From Astrocystis sublimbata (Eukaryota > Ascomycota > Sordariomycetes > Xylariales > Xylariaceae): DNA of 64,000 nucleotides. A program made the position numbers and the translations under genes. The stretch covers positions 1 to 64,000 of the forward strand of contig JAJNNY010000071.1 of NCBI GenBank assembly GCA_022453515.1, read 5' to 3'. The notes under the pieces were generated by a model that was not told the DNA's origin, did no database searches, and saw only the letters and a program-made list of their open reading frames with translations. Shown here one piece after another: positions 43,321 to 54,936 of the stretch (the first letter of the stretch is position 1; each line of letters opens with the position of its first letter).

Positions 43321-44388
43321 ATGGAACCACAGACCTCCATCGCCGAATTCCGCGCCCTGCTGGCGCGCAGCACGCGCATCCTCGCCGTGCTAGGCGCGGG
43401 GCTCTCCGCGGCCTCGGGCCTGCTGACCTTCACGGGGCGCGGGCGCGACTCGGCGCTGCTCGCCAACACGCGGGCCTTTGCCGACGACCCGGGGCTCGTC
43501 TGGCTGTTCTACGCCTGGTGCAAGCACAAGGCGCTCAAGGCGGTGCCGAACCGGGCCCACTATGCCCTGGCCGAGCTGGCGAGGAAGATGGGCGAGGAGG
43601 GGTTCTTGTGCCTGTCGCAGAATGTGGATGGTGAGTTTGTGCTCTTCCCCCCTCGTTGTTTGCTACTCAAGCCAGTCGTTGGTGTATAAATCTTTGTATA
43701 ATTAGGTTAGAAAGAAAGCAAGCAAGTAGCTGGCTGGCTAGCTAGCTAGCGATACCTAAACGTGCAGCTCGCGATAAGAAGGATAATGTAGAAAAACCTA
43801 TAAATACTAATATAATCAACATTAGGCCTCTCCCCGCGCGCCAACCACCCGGCCTCTACTATCCGGCACTTGCACGGTAGTCTTTTCGATGTTAGATGTG
43901 TCGACCGGAACTGCGGCTACATCGAGCACGACAACCTCTCGGACCCGCCATTCGCGGCCCTCTCCGCGGCCTGCGAGGACTTGAACCTCGCCGACGCCTC
44001 CATCCCGGTGCCGGAGATTCCACGATGGCAGATTCCGAGATGTCCGCGCTGCGGCCCTAGCGCCTTGCTGCGGCCGAGCGTGGTGTGGTACGGCGAGACC
44101 CTCGATCGCCACATGCTAGCCGGCGTGGACGACTGGGTTAGCAAAGACAAGGTCGATATCGTGCTTGTGGTCGGCACGGCCGCGACGGTGTATCCGGCTG
44201 CTAAGTATGCGCTCGACGCCAAGAAACGGGGCGCTGTGGTTGTTGTTGTAAATCCTGATAGGGACGCGGCGCGCCATTTGCGAGACGATGATTTCTTCTT
44301 CCAGGCGGGCGCGGATGAAATTCTGCCGGAGCTGTTGGAGGGGGTCATTGGGAAGATGGATGGGGAGGGGAAGATTGTGGATGGGTAG
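43321..44388 (+). CDS. Sirtuin, SIRT5-like (class III) with altered cofactor loop
   Basis: Two exons, join(43321..43630, 43826..44388), give 290 residues. The 195-nt intron begins GTGAGT and ends ATTAG. Visible sirtuin elements: AVLGAGLSAASG at about residues 22-33, the QNVDG motif created across the splice site, the catalytic His in IRHLHGSLFD, and zinc Cys pairs RCVDRNC and CPRCG. The substrate-side PSVVWYGETLD and VVGTAATVYPAA complete the NAD-binding fold. WLFYAW and the overall order match fungal SIRT5-like NAD-dependent deacylases. The loop after GAG..SG reads TFTGRGRDSALLANT, so the usual Arg of TFRG and the following Tyr/Trp-Arg element are missing. That loop normally contacts NAD and acyl substrate, so activity or specificity may be changed. 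The C-terminus is short and acidic. Confidence 0.88.
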
Positions 44389-44871
44389 GTAGTCAGGGGT
44401 TGGGGGTTGTTGTGATGATGAGAATCATGTCTCGGATGGGGCTTGGTCTTCTAATGGTCGCTTGCCACTGAAGGAGTATAGGCACACGGTGCCTAGCCGC
44501 AACGCCCGCATGGCCCCAGGTTAGGGAACTGGAAGTGTGGTCCTGCACGTTTTGGTTCAAAGGGCCCTATGAAGGGGTTCGTAATCCTCGAGTCGCCCTG
44601 AGAACCTACTGCAAAAGGGTTCACCTGTCACCTATATATTGGCTGCGTTGCAGCACCACTCCCTAGAGACCACTCCCTCGAGACCATACGGAAGATAGAA
44701 AACCCGGAGCCGTGTGAGGTCAAGGTGTACCAATAAACAAATGATATCACTGCTGTTCTGGTGCGATCGTTGCCTCCATTTTAACCTCGGGCCTGCATAC
44801 AGGCACCCGAAAGTGCCGACCTTATATACCAACCTACCCTACAGGCTCCCAAGAAACACTACCAAAGGCCG
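44389..44871. other. Intergenic, nothing recognised
   Basis: The 3' flank of the sirtuin gene up to the tRNA-like element. No gene was recognised. Confidence 0.4.
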
Positions 44872-44974
44872 GGTTGGTTGGCCTAGCGGTGCGAGCGACA
44901 TATTATCGTTATTGGAGCGAAAGCATCATTATCTGCAGCGTTGGGTCCCGGGGGTTCGATTCCCTCGACGGCCA
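44872..44974 (+). tRNA. tRNA-like element with A and B boxes, possibly decayed
   Basis: TGGCCTAGCGG at 44879-44889 matches the A box and GGTTCGATTCC at 44954-44964 matches the B box. The T arm GGGGG-TTCGATT-CCCTC pairs with one G-U. The acceptor halves GGTTGGT and GACGGCC pair only with G-U pairs and a mismatch, and the D stem has one mismatch. No anticodon arm with T33 could be placed with confidence in the 60 bases between. It is therefore either a decayed tRNA gene with an intron or a tRNA-derived (SINE-like) element. Confidence 0.35.
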
Positions 44975-46974
44975 AATTTATCTTTTTGATTTTACCCGCG
45001 TCACCTCGTCTTCATTAAACTTCCTAGCAGATAGACAGACACACACACATTCAAGCAGAAGCACTTGTATTTTTTTTCTCCCTTTCTACGCTTGTTGGCG
45101 ATGAGTTTGGATCTAGCCCAGTCGCCGCCGGATTCTGCGATGAGGGCTGAGCTCCGAACAATGAGAGTTTATTCTAAGGCGCCCTATAGTAGTGAGCTTC
45201 CTTTGGCTTTCGGCCGTATCGCGAACCGCTCTCGCAGCTTCCTTCAGCACTGAGCAGTACCACACGCGGAATTATTTGATGCAGAAAGCGTGTGCGAGAA
45301 CTCGAACTTCTAGGTTGGCCTCGGCGCGATCTAGATTTCTGTTAATGCTGACCCTATATGTCTCAGATGACTAACATATTCTGATCTTTGCTGATCTGGA
45401 CCCTCGAATCTCTCATGATGCCTCTTATCAGAGAGGATATGTGACCGGTCAAAACTAGTTTCCTAGGCAGCCGTCTCGGTCGTTCCAAATCCCTTTTGTA
45501 ACGCACTGATCATTCTAGCTGCAAAAAGCACAGCATTTTGATAAAGCTGCTCATGATAAGACTATCACGAGAATCAGCGCTAATCATACTGGGGAGTCAT
45601 CACAGGCAAGGGGCTATCCCGTCATCCATGTCTATCGCTTTTCGTGTAAATGGTTTATTCTTCTCTATTACTTACAAGAAGGTTCGCCTCAATCATCCGA
45701 TGCATTGCTATATGGTCAACGGTGACTGAAAATCATCGAATGAGTCTCTACATCAAAAGTGCACAGGGGAGATTATGACCGAAATGTGCAGCAAGATACT
45801 ACAGCTTATGCACCAGCTTACCAGCACATGCCCACACCGACATTCTCAGCCGGCTGGCGTAGCGAGCCACCGGGACCCTTGCCGTCAGCGCGTACCATGC
45901 ACACACCAATAGCGACGCAGCAATCTTCACAGAAGATCAGCTGACTCTGAAAGATATTTCATTTGCTTGTTGGAAATTTATCCGACGAGGCAAACTTTCA
46001 ATGCAGCAATCTCAGCCTAGTCACGGGATGGTGTGTACTACACTCCAACATGCAAAGAGGGGCAATTTTTGGGTAGTCTCTAGGAGACAGACCCTCGGGC
46101 TGACAATCATGGCTCGAGGAACGAATCAGAGTTTCTCTATTTCGAACGCGCGTACTATTTATTGTACCACCAACATGAAAATAAGTTGAAGGTCCACAGA
46201 GGGGCGAGAAACGGGCTGAATGCGAGATGAGCCCCATGTAAGACAAATCGCTATCGTTGTGTGTAGCACAGTTGCGCGACTTATCGCTCGAACCCAATGT
46301 GACATGTCCAGGGCATGTCATACTCGAGAAAGATCCAAGTACCTACATGATGCAGCCGAGCGATGCGCCTTATCTTGGACAGTTGTCAGTGTCACTCTAA
46401 GCGAATCAGGTGGAACTGACCCATGCCATAATTCAATGTTCAAGAAGCTCAAGGTGATTCTATTTCTGACATGAGTAAATCCATAACACTACGTGACTAG
46501 TCCACCCCTTTACCTTTCACTTGACCGAAATAAGAACGCTGCCAAATTTAGTGAATGAAGCATCACCAGACTACTAAGAAAACCCCAGGATTCCCCGCAC
46601 ACCCCACGCAACTAGGCCAAGCCACCGTGCTCATCATCCCCGTCTGGTCCCCAGCCCATCACCTTTAGCGTCAAAAGGATTCGAACAATAGCAGGGATGG
46701 TACAGGTAATGATCGGCGATGGCTTGCTGATATCACTGACGATAAACGCCGTACCGCATTCTAAATGGCCCTTTTGCCTTGCCATCCCCTCCCTCTCTTT
46801 TCTTTCTACTTAAGTCGATGAGCTGACGTCTGTTCTCCTGGCCCGATTCTCCCCCTTCTCTCTTCGTCGGCACTGTCGAGCTACCCCAGGCAATCACTTG
46901 ACTCCTTATAGGTGCTGTGTGCCCTGTATACTTACATCCCAAGTATTCGGTTTTGCTCCGACTTCTATTTCACC
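44975..46974. other. Long intergenic region, nothing recognised
   Basis: Two kilobases with only short frames lacking motifs. The last 200 bases before 46975 are pyrimidine-rich, as in many fungal promoters. No repeat or RNA gene was seen. Confidence 0.4.
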
Positions 46975-49234
46975 ATGGCTCATGCGACGCACGATGGTGT
47001 CGTCAATGAGGTAGATGCCTATCCTCCTCACCATGGCATGTCGGCGGGCACCTACCTGGCGACGCGCATCAGTTCGCTGAAGCCGGCGATGAATAAGGCC
47101 CCCAACCCTATCCGCTTACTGCGCATGCTGGATCGTCATCATTGGGCTTTCTTCTCGATTGCCTTTGTTGCCTGGGTAAGACCATCTTGACCTCTTCAAC
47201 AACAGCTTCAACAACAATACCTAGTCGGCCCCTTTCCTTGCAATATTTCCAACCATAGCCGCTTGCGAGTTACTAATGCTTGAAATCGTGTTCTGCAGAC
47301 CTGGGATGCTTTCGACTTTTTCACCGTCTCCCTTACAGCATCCGATCTGGCCGAGACCTTCGATAAAGATGTCACGGACATCACCTGGGGTATCACCCTC
47401 GTCCTTAGTAAGTTGCACTGCATTCTTCTACCACTCCGTCGGGCAAATCTCAGGGGCACGAACAGTCCATTAGTCGATCGCCCGAGTCATGGTGCAATGT
47501 CTGATTCAATTGGATGGATGGATTTATTGACTCTAACGATTCACAGTGCTACGATCTGTGGGTTCCATCATCTTCGGTATTGCTGCCGATCGCTACGGTC
47601 GCAAATGGCCATTCATCGTCAACAATCTACTCTTTATTGTTCTCGAATTGGTGAGTCTGTCATTAAATTTCCCGAACATAGTGTTTCGCCGCCCCCCTCC
47701 CCCACCAGTTTGCATGCATAGGTGTAGCCAAGATACACTACCGACGGGTGCGCCCATCCATCATGTCACTTGGCGATGCTTGGCGCAGTCTTAGCAAAAG
47801 CTTCGCATCGCATCCCCGGATTCTACACCCCTGCCAAAACATGTGGCATTCCCACCTAGCGTCTGCGTCTGTCAACAGCCGTGCCATCATCATCATGTAT
47901 TATACACGGTGTGTCCAACATCGTCATTTTGGTCATCATGCAAGACACCTGGGACCAATGGATCATCCACTAACACTGACGCGAAACCCCCCAGAGCACC
48001 GGCTTCACGAACACATATAGCCAATTCCTCGCCACCCGTGCGCTCTTCGGCATCGCCATGGGCGGACTCTACGGCAACGCCGCCGCGACCGCCCTAGAAG
48101 ACATCCCCGACGAAGCGCGCGGTCTGCTAAGCGGCATGCTGCAACAAGGCTACGCACTAGGCTACCTGCTAGCCGCCGCCTTCGCGCGCGCCCTCGTGAA
48201 CACGACGTCGCACGGCTGGAGGCCGCTATACTGGTTCGGGGCCGCGCCGCCGGCGCTCTTCATCGTCTGGCGCCTGTTCCTCCCCGAGACGAACACCTAC
48301 ATCGCGCACCAGGAGCTGCGGCGCGCCAATGGCAGCATCGGCAAGACGTTTGTGGAGGAGGGCAAGGTTGCGTTGAAACGCCACTGGCTTATCCTTATCT
48401 ACCTCGTCCTGCTCATGGCTGGGTTCAACTTCATGTCCCACGGCTCGCAGGATCTGTATCCGACGCTGCTGAAGAACGAGTTCGGATTCAATGCGAACCA
48501 GGTCACGGTCACGCAGGTCGTTGCTAATGTGGGCGCTATCACTGGAGGCACGGTTGTGGGGTTCTGCTCCCAGATCTTCGGGCGCCGGTTTAGCATTATT
48601 GTTATGTGCATTCTTGGAGGTGCTCTGCTCTACCCCGTATGTATTCCCTCTATTCTGTCCCCTCCTTCCTTTCATTCGGAAACACAGATTGCGCGAGAAG
48701 AACACGCATATCCAGCTCCGCAAGATGGAGTTTTGTTTGGCTAACCCGATCACGTCGCAGTACGGTTTCGTCTCAAACGAGCGCATCATCGCCGCCGCCT
48801 TCTTCGAGCAATTCGCTGTGCAAGGTGCCTGGGGCGTGATCCCGGTACACCTAATGGAGCTTTCGCCGGGCGCGTTCCGGACCTTCGTAGTCGGCACCTC
48901 GTACCAGCTGGGCAACCTGGTGTCGTCGGCCAGCTCCACCATCGAGGCCACCATCGGCGAGCGCTTCCCGCTGCCGGAGCTCGAGAACGGCACGAAGCGG
49001 TACAACTACGGCATTGTCATCAGCATCTTCATGGCCGCCGTCTACGTCTACGTCATCGTCCTCACCATCCTCGGCCCCGAGCATCTGGGCCGCAACATGG
49101 ATGTGGCCTATGATGCCGATGCGGCGGAGGCGACGGGCCATAGGCTGTCGGAGAAGTCGATTGAACATGGCCGCGATGCTTCGGTTAGTGAAGATGGTGA
49201 TGTGGAGAAGGCCGGGGCGCGTCATGTGCAATAG
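46975..49234 (+). CDS. JEN1: Jen1-type monocarboxylate/proton symporter (MFS)
   Basis: Five exons, join(46975..47175, 47299..47407, 47547..47650, 47995..48636, 48761..49234), give 509 residues. Every junction is GT..AG and the frame sums exactly. The third intron is unusually long at 344 nt. After a 60-residue soluble N-terminus come the MFS helices: HHWAFFSIAFVAW, TWDAFDFFTVSLTASDLA, SVGSIIFGIAADRYGRKWPF with the MFS loop 2-3 motif, and a second half starting HWLILIYLVLLMAGF. NFMSHGSQDLYPT fits the Jen1 signature NXX(S/T)HX(S/T)QDXXXT exactly. Jen1 homologues import lactate, pyruvate and acetate with protons at the plasma membrane; dicarboxylate-preferring members exist, so the substrate is open. 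The C-terminus is a long acidic tail. Confidence 0.92.
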
Positions 49235-49676
49235 GGAGCCGGTTGTGGGATAAGAGTTTGCATTGCAAGTCGCGCTGTGGATATAACTCTCTTTGAAGCT
49301 TTGTTGGATGCAAGTATGTGACGGACGGGGAAGGGAAGTTCCTGTTGATCTCTGAATAATTACTGTTCAGGGGCTTGGCGTTCGTCTTCCATGAGTTGGA
49401 ACGGGTCTATATCATCACAATGTGGCAAGGTACCACTCCGTAACAATATCTTCAAGATCTTAAGATAAATATTATGCGCAATAAATCTGCAGCTCCCAGC
49501 ATTGAAACAAAATGAACCTGTCCCGTATCATGGGTAGAATGACTATGCCTGATAATATACAAGTCTATTTCATATAAGAGTAAATCTATAGAACTGCGTT
49601 TTGCTCTCTAACCATAAATTGCCCATGGTTCTTGTGGCTAAGCTATGATTACCAGCCTTAAATCTATAGAAGTCCG

Positions 49677-49702
49677 CCTGCGAGGGGGCTAAAAAAGCAG
49701 TG
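49677..49702 (+). repeat. 26-base direct repeat, copy 1
   Basis: A 26-base sequence beginning CCTGCGAGGGGGCTAAAA occurs here and, identically, at 49753..49778 (offset 76 bases). Confidence 0.9.
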
Positions 49703-49752
49703 GATCTTCTGCCATGGGCCTCGACCAGTCGCTATACTATATAGCCCAGCCT

Positions 49753-49778
49753 CCTGCGAGGGGGCTAAAAAAGCAGTG
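49753..49778 (+). repeat. 26-base direct repeat, copy 2
   Basis: Identical second copy of the 49677..49702 sequence. The flanks do not align, so it is not simply one longer tandem unit. Confidence 0.9.
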
Positions 49779-51136
49779 CAATTGCCAAGTTTTGCCAAGG
49801 GAGGTATGTAGTGGGAATTTAGCGGAGTCACTCCGACAACGTCGAATTTAAGGGCATATCGGGAGCCCTCGGAAAGGCACAGCTTGCATGTACGGTTACG
49901 CTCCAGGCTTTATTTAATTATTAGACAATAATTTTACTTACCCTTTACCAATCGTCTGAGCTCTTGGCAGATGATGTGTTGCTCCCGTCGTACTTCGTAT
50001 CCGAATGCGGAACATCAACGTTAACAAAGATCATCTACCTTCCCGGTGAAATGGTGTGCTTAAAAATAGCATGTCTTTCTCACGATGGCCTGCTATCTGC
50101 ACTTTGCGACATCACCATCGCTGATACGCTCGTGATCCCTGACGGAACCCCACTTCTCGACACCACCAAGACCTCCGTCATTATCAACCAGCTGTAGATG
50201 GTGACAGGATTCAAAAATACAAGGTTAGGTTGGTAGGAGATGGCGGCGATGGTCTGGGTGATAGCATCCGACAATTATAAGTCAAGCATTCAGGGTCTTG
50301 ATCTGCTCGTAAGTTGCCGCAGATGTTCCCCCCTTTCCACTTTTTATTTTATTTTAGATATACAAGGTTTTGGCGTGAGTGCTTATACCACAAAATCCAT
50401 AATGTGACAGGATTCCATATTACGCCCTTGGGTGGGATATCGCACGTGCATCCAACAAGACGTTCTACTAGAGGGAATTCGACAGGAAATGGCCCGATAA
50501 TCAAATGACTGCTGTCGTATCTAGTGCATGTCCCCTCTGGCTATAGTAGAACCTGTGACCGGGCTAGACAGATGCTCTCGCCCCCTTTTGAGATGGGAAA
50601 CCTTTGGCGTATCATGTAAATTGCAAGATTTCATCAAAGCTTCCTAGCTCTAGAATAGGGATTGGCTTTAGTCATAGTTATTTGCTTACCTATAAGGGGC
50701 TTTTCAGTCATGCTGAAGTGGGGGAAAAGGGGATAGGCGCAACTAGCTATGATATGAGCAAGCGACACTGCATAGCTGCCCAAAAGGGACAACTCACTCC
50801 GATCAAGCAATTACCCAGCCGAATACAAGCTACTAATTCTTTTGCTTCACAACTGAGTTACTTTTAGGCGTTGGGAATAGATTGGACAGGCAGATGTAAG
50901 CCGAGCCGCACGGTGAGCTAGGTAAGCCGATCATATGGCATGTTCGGGGAAACAAGTACATTCGGTAGTAGGTAAGAAATAAACTGTGTGTTATATAAAT
51001 AGATTGACCAAAGCATAACAGGTAAAGAATGTCTACTAAAACTATTGTACAACGTGCCCTCCAGTAGCCAGCCACTTCTCCCTCCAGCATATTCTCATAG
51101 AACAGTGGATAAACAGTGAATAAACAATTCCGCTGC

Positions 51137-51920
51137 TTATGCGCCAGCGGGCTTGTCGCTGCCCTTCGTCCAGTAGACCTTCCCCTCGTTCATCCAGTCG
51201 TAGTTCGAATCCGTGATCTGGTTCTGGTCGATCCACACAATCTTGTCGACCTTGGCCTGGCTGATGATTTCGTCCAGCTCAACGCTCCAGAAGATACCGC
51301 CCGAGGATGGAGTCTGGTCGTGGGGGAAGACCAGCCAGGCCGTGCCCTTGGTCTGACTTGCGTAATACTTAGAAAAGGCCTTTTGGAACTCTTTGAAAGT
51401 GTCATCGGAGATGCCCTTGTACCTGGGTGAAAATTCAACAGTCAGTAACAGTAATGGTAGCAGCTCGCCCACTTTCCCGTAAGTATAGCGAAGAGAAAAG
51501 CTTCTTTCCAAATTGCAAAGGGTAAAGGGGTGCGTGGGTTGAGTTCATGAAAAAAGAAAAGCCAGAGAGTTTTTGAACTTACTGGCCGCGTTGGAAGAAG
51601 TTGGCGTCTTTCCAGATGTCACGAACGGTCGTCAGACCTTGCCCGTTCGCCCAGTCTCTGATCATGCCAATAACCTGTCTCTTTTGGCCAGTGAAGAAGA
51701 CAGCCTTGTTGATCTGAGGCTCGCCGATATTAGCCCAGCCAGAGAACTTAGAAGGGTCGTCGATGAGTCCCTGCACTTGGTCTGCGTTGGGGATGTTGTT
51801 GGCCCTGGCTTCGAGCTGGACAACGGTGTCCGTCGTTGTTGGTCCGACGACGGGTGCCGCGAGGACCGTGGCCGATTGCCACGAGAACAAGAGGATGGAG
51901 CTCAATATGGAGAACTTCAT
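51137..51920 (-). CDS. Secreted protein of unknown function
   Basis: Two exons, complement(51137..51422, 51583..51920), give 207 residues. The intron (GTAAGT..CCCAG, 160 nt) keeps frame. A clear signal peptide (residues 1-21, MKFSILSSILLFSWQSATVL, cleavage before APVV) is followed by a propeptide-like acidic stretch ending in ARA. Then comes a mature domain rich in Trp and aromatic residues (FSGWANIGEPQINKAVFF, GTAWLVFPHDQTPSSGGIFW, DKIVWIDQNQI). No cysteines are conspicuous. No enzymatic motif was recognised. Size, secretion signal and lack of known domain are what one sees in candidate effectors or secreted fungal proteins of unknown role. Confidence 0.82.
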
Positions 51921-53153
51921 GTTGTCTATAAACTATCGAAAGTAGTTGAAATAGGGATAATTCAGGGTTAATAATATGTATAATGTGGGCTGATTTGAGT
52001 GATGATGAGGCTTGCTGTAATGGTTTGTGATATTGAGTAGAGCTGTTCAAATGGGAAGATATCAATGAGTCTTTATAGAACGACAATCGCTATGAAGATC
52101 ATCGTTCTTTTGATGCGAGAGTAGATCTTTTCCCTCATGCTGGCGCTTATGCCACGGCGACTGGCATCTAGACTGAGCGTTCCATGACTACAAGCACAAG
52201 CATCGATATTACTCCTGAGCCAGAAAATCGTAGCCTATTCAGGAGGTCGAGAAATGCAGCATAAGCTACTGACGTAGTTTGAATCCTTGGAAATAGCATT
52301 GTTGTTAAAGATAGAAGTTAAGAGCTCTTGCAGGGTTAAAGGCACTGTAAATGGAGGCAGAATAGGCTGTATTCTGTATATGTGTGTGTGAGAGAGAAAA
52401 GGTGGCTCTGGCCAAGCCAGCCGAAGTGGGCTATACAAGCACTACGTACTTGAATTCACCTTCGATATCATCACTCGAGGCGGGTAGGAGGATTGTAGGT
52501 CGCCTGATATTGCGTCACTATCTCACAAGGGACATTTGAATGTATATGGCAAGTACAATATGCGTACTTACATGTTACCATGTAAGTCAACGAAGGAAAG
52601 TAGCAAGGATCGCTTCCGTTGCTGCCTTGTCGAATGAGTTTGTCATCTCGGGCCGTGATGTCCATGGCCAGTCGCCCTGGCATAAGCGCCAAGAGGATGT
52701 AAAAGGCTACGAAAGAGCCCTGTTCTCGAGTCGAAAGAATAATGATCTTCATTGCGAGGCTCATTCTGCTGAGTTCATGAGTAGAACGAGTAAGACTCTG
52801 ACATCAAAATACACGATCAGACCAGAACCGCTCGAAGCGGGATTGTTGTTATTCATTTTCGACCCCACTAACACCCAAATTTAGAGTGTGTGGGCTGCAG
52901 TGCCTAGTAGGTTAGGTCCTGGGGTCGTATATGCCAGACGCAATCAATCCTCTGATGTCATGCTCAATTAAGTACATTCAATGGGTGCTGCACATTTTAA
53001 CAACAAGCACCCCATCACGACTGTCGACTGAGCATTACTGCCAACTCAACCAAATCGATTAGCAACCATCAACATTTTCAAGCATTCTCACACGGGGCAA
53101 AGCCTATTCAAGAATACAACTTTCACATCACACTCTTCGACTCCTCTGTCAAA
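51921..53153. other. Divergent intergenic region
   Basis: It lies between the starts of the secreted-protein gene and the ankyrin gene, so it holds both promoters. Short frames (for example 52540..52884) have no motif. Confidence 0.4.
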
Positions 53154-53999
53154 ATGCCCTACGGGTTCGACGGGTTGACAAACCGTCAGATCGCGGACGA
53201 CTGGACTAAGGACGATGGCGTGGCCATGGCCATGGCTCGTGACCCTACCTCTGCCGCGAGTGTACTCGCAGCCGCTCCGAGTGGCCAGAGAACTGCACTG
53301 CTTAAATGCACAGCTGAGCGCGCCGCACATGAAGCAAATGTCAGCATTCTACGTTGGTGCTTCGATTCCGGCCTCGAAGAAATCCCTCCCTCCGGGCTCA
53401 ACAACGAGCTGGTCCACGCGGCCTGTTTCTCGCTCTCGCCCGATGTCTTTTCCGTCCTGATAGACCACGGCCTGGATCTCAATGGTCATCACAGCGAATT
53501 CATTGGCGATGCGTTGAGCTACGCAGCATCTTGCGGCAGTATTGAGCTCATGCGCTTCCTACTGGAGAACGGTACAGATCCGAACAAGGCCTGGGGTTGT
53601 TACGAGTACGATGCAGCCGTCTGGGCCGTTGTAGAGCCTAAGCGCTCTCCCGAAATACTTCAGCTTATGCTGCAGTATGGCTGGACGCAAGAGAACAGTA
53701 CCGCTCACATAGCCGCCGCCGAGATCGGCGATCTCGATATCTTGGAACTACTGGTAGAAGCTGGCGCCGACCTCGAGTGCTCCGAACCCTGGCAAGATAC
53801 CCCCGACTCGGAGGGGTTTCGTGAGCGTGGCACAGCCCTATACAGAGCTGCTTTACGCGGTAAGGAGGCGTGTGCATCGTATCTAGTGAGAAAGGGTGCA
53901 AACCCAGGATACGAGGATAAGTTGGGGCGATCGTGCCTGTGGGCGGCCAAGGAGGGAGGCAATGAGAAAATCATACGATTGTTGGAGCAGAGCAACTGA
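53154..53999 (+). CDS. Ankyrin-repeat protein
   Basis: A single exon encodes 281 residues. Ankyrin-type repeats are visible from about residue 85 to the end: ELVHAACFSLSPDVFSVLID, DALSYAASCGSIELMRFLLE with NGTDPN, AHIAAAEIGDLDILELLVEA with GADLE, TALYRAALRGKEACASYLVR with KGANP, and SCLWAAKEGGNEKIIRLLE. Each ends with the beta-hairpin G-A-x-P/L pattern. The first 80 residues are hydrophilic and helical. No other domain is present, so it is a stand-alone protein-binding repeat protein; partners are unknown. Start ATG 53154 follows an A/C-rich leader (AAAATGC). Confidence 0.88.
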   Translation: MPYGFDGLTNRQIADDWTKDDGVAMAMARDPTSAASVLAAAPSGQRTALLKCTAERAAHEANVSILRWCFDSGLEEIPPSGLNNELVHAACFSLSPDVFSVLIDHGLDLNGHHSEFIGDALSYAASCGSIELMRFLLENGTDPNKAWGCYEYDAAVWAVVEPKRSPEILQLMLQYGWTQENSTAHIAAAEIGDLDILELLVEAGADLECSEPWQDTPDSEGFRERGTALYRAALRGKEACASYLVRKGANPGYEDKLGRSCLWAAKEGGNEKIIRLLEQSN

Positions 54000-54936
54000 G
54001 TTGGGATTGATCTGCACTGTTTCCAGTATAGTTATGCTTTTCTCCTTCACTTCAGTTGATAGAAAATGATGAATTCGAAGCCCGGGTGGGCACACTGACC
54101 GCCTACCCTGCTTTTAATCGCCTATTAATTATCTTGCCTGAGAACATGGTGATCGTATGGCTTGAGTCTGACCCCAACCTTTTGCCAAGCGTTCGTATGT
54201 AGGCACATAACACAAAACTCAAAGAGGCAAGAGTGTCAGCAAAAGAGGTTCTTCTACGAATAACTCGAGGGTGGTCATCCAAAACTTCGAATCGCGGGAT
54301 GTGACCCCACCAATGCTTACGTGCATTGTGCAATTTCCAAAGTGTATCACTGTAATGCAGGACCAGACGCCTTACGACTTTCACTTGGCAGCTTACACGG
54401 CGATTCCCGAACGCAGTACATGCTTTTAGTCTTACATTTGGTACTATATTTGTTGTTTTGGGAGTGGCATATGGCGGCACAGTCTCCGTTGGCCATGGTT
54501 GGTGACGTAGTGTTCCGCTACAGTGACAATCAATGGCACTCGGCGTCGAACAGGATGACTTGCGCCTTCCTTGGCGAACGGATTGTTGTCAGCGGTTGGA
54601 AAGAACAAAGGAGTAACAGCGGGTATCGGGACAACATTTACCTTTGTACTCTGGCCTATCTGTTGTGACAATATCATGCGCAGGGTTGCCTTCCTGGATA
54701 GGGCCGCGTTTGTGGCATGTGAGAATATTACTGCCTGGCAGGACACATCCAAGCCCAGCATGCGGGTGCAAAATTCATTGGCCCCCAATATAGCTGAGCG
54801 TAGGTAGGTTTGAGGGGCCAATGAATTCTGCATCCGCGTGCCCGGTTTGCTTGACATACTTGACAAGGGATTTTCTTGATTGGTCAAAAACTAGATCTAT
54901 TGAAAGGGGCACCGCTGACGGATGCGGATACGAATA
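54000..54936. other. Intergenic with a large imperfect hairpin
   Basis: Between the convergent ankyrin and PGAP4-like genes. The only clear structure is the inverted repeat at 54745..54858. Open frames crossing it (54444..54887) look like chance. Confidence 0.45.
54745..54858. repeat. Imperfect inverted repeat (hairpin)
   Basis: The left arm core (54761..54784, ending TTCATTGGCCCC) and right arm core (54814..54837, beginning GGGGCCAATGAATTC) are reverse complements with two mismatches over 24 bases. Weaker complementarity extends outward for about 20 more bases per arm. The loop is about 29 bases. Possible explanations are a MITE remnant or an inverted duplication. Confidence 0.75.

Larger units (their letters stand above)
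49235..51136. other. Long AT-rich intergenic region with a direct repeat
   Basis: The 1.9 kb region includes AT-rich parts and the 26-base direct repeat at 49677 and 49753. Short frames (for example 49964..50197) have no motif. Confidence 0.45.

Noticed and set aside
54444..54887. A 147-codon minus-strand frame
   Set aside because: It crosses the inverted repeat and carries no motif; probably chance.
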